Origin: Ruminococcus flavefaciens | GTDB taxonomy: Bacteria > Bacteroidota > Bacteroidia > Bacteroidales > P3 | DNA length: 64,000 nucleotides | Assembly: GCA_023667315.1 (NCBI GenBank) | Contig: JAMPAI010000010.1 | Span: forward strand, 1-64,000 | Direction: 5' to 3' | Part shown: piece after piece, positions 1 through 7,453 of the stretch | Numbering within the stretch: position 1 is the first letter of the stretch | Layout of the letters: every line of letters begins with the position of its first letter | Translations under genes and position numbers: made by a program | Notes under the pieces: generated by a model | What the model saw: only the letters and a program-made list of their open reading frames with translations | The model's database searches: none | Told to the model about the DNA's origin: nothing

Positions 1-146
1 GGGGGGACGACAGCACACACCGTAAAATAAAATAGCACGGAAAACACCGGGAAGAATCACTTCCAATGTATGTATACAAAACACCATAAAAAAAATTGTA
101 AATAATTCTTAAGCAACAACAAAGATATCCTAACCGGCCAACGGAT

Positions 147-200
147 TACATTTTTTGGGAGATAAAAACGCCTATGCCATACATTTTTTTGGAGATAAAA
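147..200. repeat. Two 21-nt direct repeats in AT-rich upstream DNA
   Basis: Two near-identical 21-nt stretches occur at 147-167 and 180-200, differing only by G/T at one position, with starts 33 bp apart. The rest of positions 1-295 is AT-rich and holds no convincing reading frame. The repeats lie about 70 bp upstream of a -7-like box, so they could be a regulator binding site or the remains of a short tandem duplication. Only two units are present and the spacer is 12 bp, so this is not a CRISPR array. Confidence 0.6.
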
Positions 201-270
201 CAGTAAAACATTGATTATCAATAAAAGTAATTCCGTATCGATTTTTTTAGGGCAAGACTGTTTCTTTTTG

Positions 271-278
271 TATTTTTG
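271..278 (+). promoter_or_regulatory. Candidate Bacteroidota -7 box (TATTTTTG)
   Basis: The octamer fits the TAnnTTTG consensus of the main sigma factor of Bacteroidota. No clear TTTG -33 element is seen at the expected distance. It would start a transcript about 10-20 bp before the short open frames at 296/300. Confidence 0.4.
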
Positions 279-299
279 TACGGATAAAGGGTTTTATGA

Positions 300-479
300 A
301 TGAACTATCTGAATCAGTTTCACAAAGAGCAAACAGAGCGTGGACTCAGGCAAATCGCCGAATGGCAGAGACAGCCGATCGACTTCGCGACCGAATTGAA
401 GCGGGTGCGGGAACGGGAGGAACGTTGTCGTTGTCTAGAAACCAAGGGAGACAAACGGCAGTATCATCTATGTTATTGA
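300..479 (+). CDS. Doubtful short ORF (59 aa) before tRNA-Ser
   Basis: Two overlapping short frames begin behind the -7 box at 271-278. One starts at ATG 300 and encodes 59 residues, rich in Arg, Glu and Gln, with a predicted helical and strongly charged character; a CRC triplet and a Cys-Tyr end are visible. The other starts at ATG 296, ends at 520 and encodes 74 residues of low complexity. The 59-residue frame looks more protein-like, but neither is recognised. It may equally be the untranslated or degenerate remnant of a larger gene. A terminator-like hairpin follows at 562-584. Confidence 0.3.
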   Translation: MNYLNQFHKEQTERGLRQIAEWQRQPIDFATELKRVREREERCRCLETKGDKRQYHLCY

Positions 480-561
480 TGCCGGACTCCACCCTAAAGA
501 CTGACTCCATCGACATTTGAGTTGGCTGAATACATGCGAGCGAAAGCGAGCAACCAACCCG

Positions 562-584
562 CGCCACGAAGCTGGCGTTTTTTT
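562..584 (+). terminator. Rho-independent terminator-like hairpin
   Basis: A 5-bp GC-rich stem (CGCCA/TGGCG) with a 6-nt loop is followed directly by seven T. It would end the transcript started near 280, upstream of tRNA-Ser. Confidence 0.5.
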
Positions 585-619
585 GAAACGGGAAAAAGAT
601 GTAACTTCGCGACATCGTT

Positions 620-704
620 GGAAAGTTGGCAGAGTGGTCGATTGCGGCGGTCTTGAAAACCGTTGAGGCGCGAGCCTCCGGGGGTTCGAATCCCTCACTT
701 TCCG
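620..704 (+). tRNA. tRNA-Ser(TGA)
   Basis: The acceptor stem GGAAAGT (620-626) pairs with ACTTTCC (697-703), followed by discriminator G at 704. The anticodon loop reads CTTGAAA, giving anticodon TGA, and the T arm has the GGTTCGAATCC signature. A long variable arm with its own stem separates anticodon and T arms, as expected for class II serine tRNAs. The 3' CCA is not encoded and must be added after transcription. A palindromic intergenic element begins 2 nt downstream. Confidence 0.95.
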
Positions 705-706
705 CA

Positions 707-832
707 AAAAAATGTTTTTGAACGGTGATCTGCTGCGTTGTCAGCCGAAGTTTATCTCGGTCACGTACGAAAGTACGCTCCCTCGAAAACTCCGGCTTCC
801 GCCTTGCATCTCACCATTCAAAAACATTTTTT
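707..832. repeat. Palindromic intergenic element, copy A
   Basis: A 126-bp element with 22-nt terminal inverted repeats (707-728 and 811-832, 21 of 22 positions complementary). Inside are a second pair of complementary arms (roughly 741-755 and 786-798) and an apical hairpin CGTAC-GAAA-GTACG within the core 756-782. The core matches 24 of 27 positions with copies B and C near 45.7-45.9 kb. It sits between tRNA-Ser and the convergent mpl gene and both ends have A/T runs, so it could also act as a two-way terminator here. Confidence 0.75.
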
Positions 833-851
833 CTTGCCAGAATGTTCTGAT

Positions 852-889
852 TTCTGCTGCGTTGTCAGCCGCAGTTTATCTCGGCCACG
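852..889. repeat. Partial copy (D) of the palindromic element
   Basis: About 38 nt repeat the left half of copy A (728-765) with only three or four differences, then similarity stops before the apical hairpin. The right half is missing, so this is a truncated copy. It ends some 12 bp before the mpl stop codon at 902-904. Confidence 0.6.
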
Positions 890-901
890 CACTTTCACCC
901 C

Positions 902-2275
902 CTACCGCACAATTTCTTCGGCCAGCGCCTTTTCGTCCACACCGTCGAAGTTGCCGGAGGTCATCCACAGCAGGTTGGCGTTCTTCCAGTCCATTACCTT
1001 CAGGTCGTTCACCAATACGGCGCTGTCGCTATAGACCCGCAGGTCCTTGCGGCCGAAAGCCCCGTAGATCATATCGGCGGAAATCGGTTCCAGTTTCTTG
1101 TGTTCCACCGCCTTGGGGTTGAAATAGACGAAGGCCACGTCCGCCTTGTCCATACATCCTTTATAGTGCGAGAAGAAAATCTTGCTGAGGCTGCTGAACG
1201 TATGCAGTTCCATACAGGCCACCAACTTACGCTGCGGATACTGTTCCTTTACCGCCGCGATCGTGGCCTGCAGCTTGGAGGGCGAATGGGCGAAATCCTT
1301 ATAGACCGTAACGGCCTGCACCTTGTTTTCCGCAATCTTTTCCAAGCGGCGCGAAGCCCCCTTGAAGCTTACGATACTGTTCAGGAACACCTTGTCTTCC
1401 ACGCCCAAGGCTCGGCATACCTGCCATGCGGCGAAGATGTTCTGCATATTGTGGCGGCCGAACACCTGCAAAGGATAAGATTCTCCCCCGTAGAGCAACT
1501 CCGTGCCGTTTTCGGCAACGCGGTATTCGGGCACATCGTAGGGGCGGAAGGTGATGTCGGGGCGTTCCTCCTTAAGGTTTTCGGCGATTTTACTCACCTC
1601 CGCATCGCCCTCGTAATAGGCGAAGGTGCCCTTGGGCTCTATGCTCTTGGCAAAGATATCGAACTGGGAAACATAGTTCTCGAAAGTGGGGAAAACGTTG
1701 ATGTGGTCCCAGGCGATGCCGTTCACGACCGCGATGTCGGGATGGTAGAGATGGAACTTGGGACGGCGGTCGATGGGCGAGGTAAGGTATTCGTCTCCCT
1801 CCAGCACCATCACCTTGGCCGTGGAACTCAGGCGCACCATAATGTCGTAGCCCTCCAGCTGCGCGCCCACCATATAGTCGCATTCCATGCCGGCATCCTT
1901 AAGCACGTGAAGGATCATGGCCGTAACCGAGGTCTTGCCGTGGCTGCCCCCGACCACCACCCGTGTCTTGTCTTTCGACTGTTCGTAAAGGTATTCGGGA
2001 TAGGAATAGATCTTAAGCCCCAGTTCCTTGGCGCGCAGCAGTTCGGGATTGTCCGCGCGGGCGTGCATGCCCAGAATCACGGCATCCAGGTCGGCGGTGA
2101 TCCGTTCCGGAATCCAGCCCGGAGCATCCGGCAACAGGCCGTAGCGTGCCAGACGGCTCTTGGCGGGATCGAAAATCTCGTCGTCCGAGCCGCTTACCTC
2201 ATATCCTTTCAGATGCAGGGCCATCGCCAGATTGTGCATGGCGCTGCCCCCGATGGCGATAAAATGTACCTTCAT
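902..2275 (-). CDS. mpl: Mur ligase of the Mpl type (murein peptide ligase)
   Basis: An ATP-dependent ligase expected to attach the tripeptide L-Ala-gamma-D-Glu-meso-DAP to UDP-MurNAc, recycling peptidoglycan in the cytoplasm. The 457-aa product starts with the N-terminal nucleotide-binding motif FIAIGGSAM (residues 5-13) shared by MurC and Mpl, and carries the P-loop GGSHGKTS at 109-116. An EGDEY acidic motif near residue 160 fits the central Mur ligase domain. The sequence resembles the Bacteroidota proteins often named peptidoglycan synthetase or MurC-like. It is the last gene of a run tktN - VWA - tktC - mpl with gaps of 6-24 bp, so it is probably cotranscribed with transketolase. A true MurC role cannot be ruled out from sequence alone but is less likely. 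Confidence 0.85.
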   Translation of the reverse strand: MKVHFIAIGGSAMHNLAMALHLKGYEVSGSDDEIFDPAKSRLARYGLLPDAPGWIPERITADLDAVILGMHARADNPELLRAKELGLKIYSYPEYLYEQSKDKTRVVVGGSHGKTSVTAMILHVLKDAGMECDYMVGAQLEGYDIMVRLSSTAKVMVLEGDEYLTSPIDRRPKFHLYHPDIAVVNGIAWDHINVFPTFENYVSQFDIFAKSIEPKGTFAYYEGDAEVSKIAENLKEERPDITFRPYDVPEYRVAENGTELLYGGESYPLQVFGRHNMQNIFAAWQVCRALGVEDKVFLNSIVSFKGASRRLEKIAENKVQAVTVYKDFAHSPSKLQATIAAVKEQYPQRKLVACMELHTFSSLSKIFFSHYKGCMDKADVAFVYFNPKAVEHKKLEPISADMIYGAFGRKDLRVYSDSAVLVNDLKVMDWKNANLLWMTSGNFDGVDEKALAEEIVR

Positions 2276-2299
2276 GTCTGCCGGTCTTTCGGTGGGAAA

Positions 2300-3256
2300 C
2301 TATTTCTTGCGCGCCAGCAAGGCCTCGGCTTTCTTTACGATGCCGGCGGTGTTCAGACCATAGAAGTCGAGCAGTTCCTGCGGCTTGCCGCTCTGTCCGA
2401 ATCTGTCGTCCACACCCAGCATTTCCATGGGCACGGGATAGTTGCGCACTAAGAAATTGGCCACCGCATCGCCCAGACCGCCGTTGAGCTGGTGTTCCTC
2501 GCAGGTAAGCACACAGCCAGTTTTCTTAACCGAGGCCAGCACGCAGTCCGTGTCGAGGGGTTTGAGGGTCGCCATATCGATCACTTCGGCCTTGATTCCT
2601 TTCTCCTGCAGGGCTTCGGCCGCTTCCAGAGCCGGCCATACCAGATGGCCGATGGCGATAATCGTGATATCCGAGCCTTCCTGCAGCACATAGCCCTTGC
2701 CGATCTCGAACTTGCGGTCGGCCGGCGTGAAGTTGGGCACGGTGGGACGTCCGCAACGCAGATAGACGGGCCCCGCGTACTTGGCCACCGCCACCGTTGC
2801 CTGCACGGCCTGGTTGTAGTCGCAGGGGTGAACCACCGCCATACCCGGCATCATGCGCATCATACCCATGTCTTCCAAGGCCTGGTGGGTGGCGCCGTCC
2901 TCGCCCACGCTCAAGCCCGCGTGGGGTGCGTAAATCTTTACATTGGCCTGCGAATAGGCCACCGACTGGCGTATCTGGTCATAGACGCGGCCGGTGGAGA
3001 ACTCGGCGAACGTGCCCGTAAAGGGAATCTTGCCCGCTACCGCCAAACCCGCGGCGATGCCTATCATGTTGGCTTCGGCGATACCCACCTGGAAAAAGCG
3101 GTCGGGATAGGCCTTGGCGAACGCGTCCATCTTTACCGAACCCGTAAGGTCGGCGGCCAAAGCCACCACCTGCGGAAGCTCCTGGGCGGCCAGCATCAGG
3201 CCGGCGCCGAATCCGGAACGGGTGTCTTTCTTTTCGGTGAAGGAGTATTTATTCAT
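2300..3256 (-). CDS. Transketolase, C-terminal subunit
   Basis: The C-terminal half of a split transketolase, 318 aa. It holds the pyrimidine-binding domain (about 5-170), with the conserved glutamate in VGIAEANMIGIAAG that activates thiamine diphosphate, and the C-terminal transketolase domain (about 185-310). It should form the active enzyme with the N-terminal subunit at 4671-5525, moving two-carbon units between sugar phosphates in the pentose phosphate pathway. The two halves normally lie side by side in split systems. Here a VWA-domain gene of 1.4 kb stands between them, with short gaps (22 bp to the VWA gene), so all are likely in one transcript. Confidence 0.93.
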   Translation of the reverse strand: MNKYSFTEKKDTRSGFGAGLMLAAQELPQVVALAADLTGSVKMDAFAKAYPDRFFQVGIAEANMIGIAAGLAVAGKIPFTGTFAEFSTGRVYDQIRQSVAYSQANVKIYAPHAGLSVGEDGATHQALEDMGMMRMMPGMAVVHPCDYNQAVQATVAVAKYAGPVYLRCGRPTVPNFTPADRKFEIGKGYVLQEGSDITIIAIGHLVWPALEAAEALQEKGIKAEVIDMATLKPLDTDCVLASVKKTGCVLTCEEHQLNGGLGDAVANFLVRNYPVPMEMLGVDDRFGQSGKPQELLDFYGLNTAGIVKKAEALLARKK

Positions 3257-3278
3257 GGTCTTTATGTTTTTCGATTGT

Positions 3279-4664
3279 TTACAAATTAACGTCCACCGTC
3301 GCGCCCGGATTGAGCACGAAGGTTTTCTCGCGCGTGGCGGAGGTGCGCAGGTTGTAGCGCGAGCGGTACACCACGCGGTAGGTTCCCGGCCTCAGGTAGA
3401 GGCTCTCGCTGGTCTTGTCTTCGGAAAAGCTGTGCACCAGACGCTGGCTGCCGTCTTCCTGTATCGAATACAGGGTGCCGTAGCCCGAGCCGTTGCGGCG
3501 GAACACCAGGATGCCCAGCATCGGCAGATCGACGGTGGTGGTCTTGTTGGGGCTTATCTCCACATCCTTGAGACTTACGGGCGGCAAGGTAAGGATATCC
3601 ACGTCGTATTTGCCCGCCAGGTAGCGGTTGTTGGCGTTGATATACTGTACGTTCACGATCTCGGTCTGACCCGGCTTGCGCACCACGCAGGGCGTGGTCT
3701 CGGTTACCGAGGCGCGCGAGCCCTTCATCGACACCAGCAGGTTGCCCTGGGCGGCCGGCAGCGCGATGGTGTTGTGGCGGCCGGTACGCACCACGATCGA
3801 ATCCATGCGCAGGGGCGGCAGGGTGTGCACCACCATGTCGTAGACGTGCAGCGGGTCGAGCGTAAGCGTGTCGGGGCGGCCGTAATAGTTGAGCGTGTGC
3901 ACGTAATTGTAGATCACCTTGCCCGAAACATGGTCGTAGAAAGTCATGTTAAGGTTGGTTACCGAAGGCGAACCGTCGGCGTCCAGCAGGTTCACCTGCG
4001 CGGTGGTGTTGTTCAAGGCCTGAGAAATCACGATTTCGAAAGCGCGCACGAAGTCGTTCTCGTCGGAGGCGTCGAAATATTCGCCCACGCACTGGAACTC
4101 GTTCGAGAAATCCTTGCCGATACCGATGATGAAGGGTTTGAGCGCGATGCCCTGTTTCTGCAACACGCGGGAAGCCGCGCAAGGGTCGCCCCCGCACTCC
4201 TCGATGCCGTCGGTAATCAGGATAATGAGGTTACGGCAGTCTTCGCAAGGCGGAAAATCCTTGGCCGCCTCCGTGAGCGAATACGCGATGGGCGTGGCAC
4301 CCTTGGGCACCAGTCCCTTGATCACCTGCACGATTTTCTTGCCGTTGCCGAACGAAAAGGGCACTTCCAGCCTGCTGTCGTTGCAGTCTAAGGGCGGATA
4401 ATGGCTCTGATGCCCGTAAACGCGCAAAGCCAGCTGCACATTGTCCAAGGTGCTCAGCGAGTCCACGATTTCCGAGATAAGGCGTTTGGAAATGGCCATC
4501 TTGGACGCGCTCTGCCAACGGGCGTTCATCGAGTTGGAGGCATCGTAGATAAGCAGGATACGGTTCAGCGGACGCGCCCCCTCCTGCCCTCTCAGGCCGA
4601 GACAGCAGCCGAGCAACAGCCCTACAACCGTAACACTCCTTAAGAAACGAAGTCTTGCCCGCAT
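3279..4664 (-). CDS. Exported von Willebrand factor A domain protein
   Basis: A 461-aa protein with an N-terminal signal sequence (about residues 8-26) and a VWA domain from about 33 to 215. The metal-ion-dependent adhesion site is intact: DASNS at 41-45 (DxSxS), a threonine in KGATPIAYSL, and the ITDGIEEC segment. Four cysteines cluster in the middle of the domain, suggesting disulfides outside the cytoplasm. The remaining 240 residues look beta-rich, with repeated Thr/Val/Leu strands like Ig-type or carboxypeptidase-regulatory modules. The function is unknown; binding to another envelope protein or to the wall is the usual role of such domains. Its placement between the two transketolase halves, 6 and 22 bp from each, is odd because the neighbours are cytoplasmic. 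Confidence 0.85.
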   Translation of the reverse strand: MRARLRFLRSVTVVGLLLGCCLGLRGQEGARPLNRILLIYDASNSMNARWQSASKMAISKRLISEIVDSLSTLDNVQLALRVYGHQSHYPPLDCNDSRLEVPFSFGNGKKIVQVIKGLVPKGATPIAYSLTEAAKDFPPCEDCRNLIILITDGIEECGGDPCAASRVLQKQGIALKPFIIGIGKDFSNEFQCVGEYFDASDENDFVRAFEIVISQALNNTTAQVNLLDADGSPSVTNLNMTFYDHVSGKVIYNYVHTLNYYGRPDTLTLDPLHVYDMVVHTLPPLRMDSIVVRTGRHNTIALPAAQGNLLVSMKGSRASVTETTPCVVRKPGQTEIVNVQYINANNRYLAGKYDVDILTLPPVSLKDVEISPNKTTTVDLPMLGILVFRRNGSGYGTLYSIQEDGSQRLVHSFSEDKTSESLYLRPGTYRVVYRSRYNLRTSATREKTFVLNPGATVDVNL

Positions 4665-4670
4665 TTCCCC

Positions 4671-5525
4671 CTATTTTTTGTAATCGCCGTAGGGCGTTTG
4701 CAGCAATTGGGCCAAGGCGGCTTCGGCCTGTTCGTCGTTGGGCGCCGTACCATGCCATTTGGCCAGGTTCGCCATGAAATCGACGCCGTGGCCCATTTCG
4801 GTGCGCATGACAATCATCACCGGCTTGCCCTTGCCCGTATGTTCTTTGGCGGTTTTCAGCGTTTTTTCAACCTCCGCCACATCGTTGCCGTTCATCGTAA
4901 GCACATCCCAGCCGAAAGCGGTGAATTTGGCGTTCAAATCGCCCAGATCCATCACATCCTTGGTGGCGCCGTCTATCTGCAGGCCGTTGTGGTCCACCAC
5001 CGAAATCAGGTTGTCCACCTGTTTGGCGCCGGCATACATGGCGCTTTCCCAGATCTGGCCTTCCTCCAGTTCGCCGTCGCCGTGCAGGGTATAGACCAAG
5101 TGCCTGTCGCCGTCCATCTTCTTGGCCAAGGCCATCCCGATGGCGTTCGACATACCCTGTCCCAGCGAGCCGGAAGCCATGCGGATACCAGGCAGGTTGT
5201 GGGCGATGCTGGGATGCCCCTGCAGGCGGCTGCCCAACTGGCGCAGCGTGCCTAACTCATCCACGGGGAAATAACCGGTACGCGCCAACACACTGTAAAG
5301 CACCGGCGCGATATGCCCGTTGGAAAGGAAGAATACGTCCTGATTCCGGCCTTCTTTCGTAAAGCCTTTAGGGTCATGTTCCAAAACGTTGAAGAACAAT
5401 ACCGTCATAAAGTCGGCGCAGCCTAAGGAGCCGCCCGTATGACCCGACTTGGCGCCGTGTATCATACGTACCACGTCGCGCCTCACCTGAGTCGCCATTT
5501 GTTGCAATTCTGCCTGTTGTAACAT
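4671..5525 (-). CDS. Transketolase, N-terminal subunit
   Basis: The thiamine-diphosphate-binding half of a split transketolase, 284 aa. Conserved pieces include the substrate-binding histidine in GAKSGHTGGSLG (near residue 28), the GNGH-like SNGHIAP segment, and the HGDGELEEGQIWE motif that binds diphosphate and magnesium, followed by the conserved VDHNGLQIDG. It is the first gene of the minus-strand run that continues with the VWA gene, the C-terminal subunit and mpl. A matching -7 box lies 44 bp upstream at 5569-5576. The start used here gives the usual length for this subunit. Confidence 0.94.
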   Translation of the reverse strand: MLQQAELQQMATQVRRDVVRMIHGAKSGHTGGSLGCADFMTVLFFNVLEHDPKGFTKEGRNQDVFFLSNGHIAPVLYSVLARTGYFPVDELGTLRQLGSRLQGHPSIAHNLPGIRMASGSLGQGMSNAIGMALAKKMDGDRHLVYTLHGDGELEEGQIWESAMYAGAKQVDNLISVVDHNGLQIDGATKDVMDLGDLNAKFTAFGWDVLTMNGNDVAEVEKTLKTAKEHTGKGKPVMIVMRTEMGHGVDFMANLAKWHGTAPNDEQAEAALAQLLQTPYGDYKK

Positions 5526-5568
5526 GATTTCGTGTTTTGTATCCCGTCAATCGAACTCCATTGACCTG

Positions 5569-5576
5569 CAAATGTA
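5569..5576 (-). promoter_or_regulatory. -7 box of the transketolase - mpl operon
   Basis: On the minus strand the sequence reads TACATTTG, a perfect match to TAnnTTTG, about 43 nt before the start codon at 5525. No clear -33 element is seen. Confidence 0.55.
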
Positions 5577-5628
5577 AGAAATATCAAAAAAAATTCCGTC
5601 GCGTTTTTTGTTTTCGTAATATTGCCGC

Positions 5629-6261
5629 ATGAAAACCAGGAGGATTCATTCGGCCAAAGCCTTTCCGCTGGCTGTAGGGAGCGGTTGCCTGGCCTCGTTG
5701 CTGCTGCCCGGATACGGCATGGAGTCTCTTTTTCTGGCACGTGCCTGCTATACGTTCCTATTGAGCCTCGGCCTGGCCCTTATCGCCGAAAAAAGGGCCC
5801 CGGCCTGCGCGTTTGTCTTTCCGGCGGCGCTTTTTTTCTGCATCCTCACAATCTGGAAATCTCCCGTAGCCTTCAAGGCCGACGGCATCCTGATGGCGAT
5901 AGGCGCGCTTTTCGTAATCTGGCCCTCGCGCTTCCTGGCCTTGGGCGAACTGATGGCGGCCTTCGTTTTCGGCTTTTTCTACTGGACGGAAACCCTACGG
6001 CTCGCCGGCAAGGCTTCCGGACTGTCCACCCTCGCCCTCATCTCCGCCGCGCTGCTGTTCCTTACGGTATTCTTGCAGAACGCAGCCCGCTACAACGCCC
6101 AAAAATCGGTGCAGCACTTCTCGCTGCCGGTACTCCTGGGCAACCTGATTCCCCGCCTGGATAAAAGTTGGCGCACCACTTCCCCGTCTCCCGCCTGGGC
6201 ATTCCTTGTTGCCGCCCTGCATATAATAATTGTATTTTTCGGAATCCTTTTTATCAACTAA
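5629..6261 (+). CDS. Predicted polytopic membrane protein, unknown function
   Basis: A 210-aa very hydrophobic protein with about six or seven likely membrane segments, most of them 17-20 residues long and separated by short loops such as AEKRAP and KSPVAFKAD. A hydrophilic stretch with several positive residues (about 150-180) precedes the last segment. I recognise no family motif. It starts 103 bp from the divergent transketolase operon, has a near-consensus TAATATTG box just before the ATG, and stands alone. A strong hairpin downstream (6348-6378) belongs to the convergent rubredoxin gene but may also stop this transcript. Confidence 0.6.
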   Translation: MKTRRIHSAKAFPLAVGSGCLASLLLPGYGMESLFLARACYTFLLSLGLALIAEKRAPACAFVFPAALFFCILTIWKSPVAFKADGILMAIGALFVIWPSRFLALGELMAAFVFGFFYWTETLRLAGKASGLSTLALISAALLFLTVFLQNAARYNAQKSVQHFSLPVLLGNLIPRLDKSWRTTSPSPAWAFLVAALHIIIVFFGILFIN

Positions 6262-6338
6262 GCGTACGAACGAAACGACTTGCGCTAAACGCAAAACGTT
6301 CACAAAAAAAAGAAGAGAGACACATCGCGCACGCCAGT

Positions 6339-6378
6339 GCGCAAAAACTGCGCGGCGGGTAAAAAGCCCGCCGCGCAG
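6339..6378 (-). terminator. Strong terminator of the rubredoxin gene
   Basis: A perfect 12-bp GC-rich stem (6348-6359 with 6367-6378) has a 7-nt loop. On the minus strand it is followed by TTTTTG, giving a classic Rho-independent terminator 10 bp after the rubredoxin stop. Confidence 0.85.
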
Positions 6379-6387
6379 CGACAAAAA

Positions 6388-6552
6388 CTACTCGTTATAG
6401 GGTTCGAAATTTTCTTTCCCCACCCCGCACATCGGGCAAACCCAGGAATCGGGAATGTCTTCGAAGGCGGTGCCGGGCGCGATGCCGCTGTCGGGATCGC
6501 CCTTGGCCGGATCATACACGTAGTTACAGATCGTGCAAACGTACTTTTTCAT
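6388..6552 (-). CDS. Rubredoxin
   Basis: A small electron carrier with one iron bound by four cysteines. The 54-residue product has the two knuckles at C6-x2-C9 and C39-x2-C42, with the usual [10 protein letters not shown] and DSWVCPMC segments, so the whole family length is covered. The frame is open 13 codons further upstream, but the start at 6552 gives the standard rubredoxin N-terminus (MKKYVC). A variant -7 box TAACTTCG lies 27 bp upstream (6579-6586 on the minus strand). It has its own terminator and no cotranscribed redox partner nearby. In anaerobes such proteins often pass electrons to rubrerythrin or other oxygen- and peroxide-detoxifying enzymes. Confidence 0.96.
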   Translation of the reverse strand: MKKYVCTICNYVYDPAKGDPDSGIAPGTAFEDIPDSWVCPMCGVGKENFEPYNE

Positions 6553-6673
6553 GGCTGTAAGTTTTAAAAGTGCAAACACGAAGTTAAGCATTTTTGCCGA
6601 AAACGCCCCGTATCATGGCTTAACAAAAAGTTTTGTATCTTTACGTTTTGTGTTTCATTGCAAGGAGGCAAAA

Positions 6674-7453
6674 ATGAAAAAGATCGTTCACCTGAGCCTG
6701 ATGCTGACGGCCATGGCTTTTTGTTTCGGACATGGTTCCGCCGCCAACGCGCAAAAACGCGCTTCATCCAGAAATATCGAAGGCGCCTGGCAGATTGCGG
6801 AACTGCAGGGCACGCCGGTGGAAGCGGGCGAGGAAATTCCCTACATCAACATCAATCTCTTGAAAAAAAGCATGAACGGCTTTGCCGGCTGCAACTATAT
6901 CCACGGAAGCTTTCAACTGAACGCGAAGAAGCGGCACCTGCAGTTCGGCGCCGTGGCCTCCACGCGGATGGCCTGCCCGCAGCTTGAATTGGAATCCAAG
7001 GTGCTGCTCCTATTGCAGCAGACGGCCTCCTACCGTATCGAAGCACCTCAGGATGCCTCCGACAGGCTCATCCTCTTGGCGCAGGACGGTTCGGTACTTA
7101 TGCAATTGGCACGCATGATGCCTTTGGACGGCCGCTGGACGGTATCCAAGGTCTATGATGTTCCCGTTCCCGAAGAATCGGAAGTGTTCCTTGTGTTCAA
7201 CTCCACGCAGAACATGGTGTACGGCAATCTGGGATGCAATACCTACAACGCCTCTCTGGAATACAATCCCCAAAAGAAATCGCTCGTAAAATTCGGCAAC
7301 GGGCTTACCACGCTGCGCCTGTGCGAGGGAATGGACACGGAATCCCGACTGTTGAAAGCCTTCCAGGATATTGTTTCCTACAAGAAATTCTCCGACCACA
7401 AGGCCATTCTTTGCGATACCGGCGGCAAGGTGCTGATCGAGCTGACCCGCTAA
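6674..7453 (+). CDS. Exported protein with two META (HslJ-like) domains
   Basis: A 259-aa protein with a signal peptide (about 1-26, ending in ANAQ) followed by two META/DUF306 domains. The first has NGFAGCNYIHGSF and TRMACP; the second has YGNLGCNTYNASLEY and TTLRLCEGMDTE, the GCN and C-x3-E pairs typical of the family. The start at 6674 was chosen because AAGGAGG lies 6-12 bp upstream, a rare clear Shine-Dalgarno site here, and because it begins the signal peptide; the frame is open further upstream to 6533. META domains occur in the E. coli heat-inducible HslJ and in surface proteins, but the biochemical role is unknown. Its stop overlaps the stop of the convergent ABC-F gene by 4 bp. Confidence 0.85.
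   Translation: MKKIVHLSLMLTAMAFCFGHGSAANAQKRASSRNIEGAWQIAELQGTPVEAGEEIPYININLLKKSMNGFAGCNYIHGSFQLNAKKRHLQFGAVASTRMACPQLELESKVLLLLQQTASYRIEAPQDASDRLILLAQDGSVLMQLARMMPLDGRWTVSKVYDVPVPEESEVFLVFNSTQNMVYGNLGCNTYNASLEYNPQKKSLVKFGNGLTTLRLCEGMDTESRLLKAFQDIVSYKKFSDHKAILCDTGGKVLIELTR

Noticed and set aside
147-200. Possible CRISPR array from the 21-nt direct repeat
   Set aside because: Only two repeat units with a 12-bp spacer and no cas genes.
1100-2452. A 450-codon open frame opposite mpl
   Set aside because: It is antisense to a clear Mur ligase, has low-complexity His/Val/Gly-rich composition and no recognisable motif. GC-rich codon use opens such frames throughout the window.
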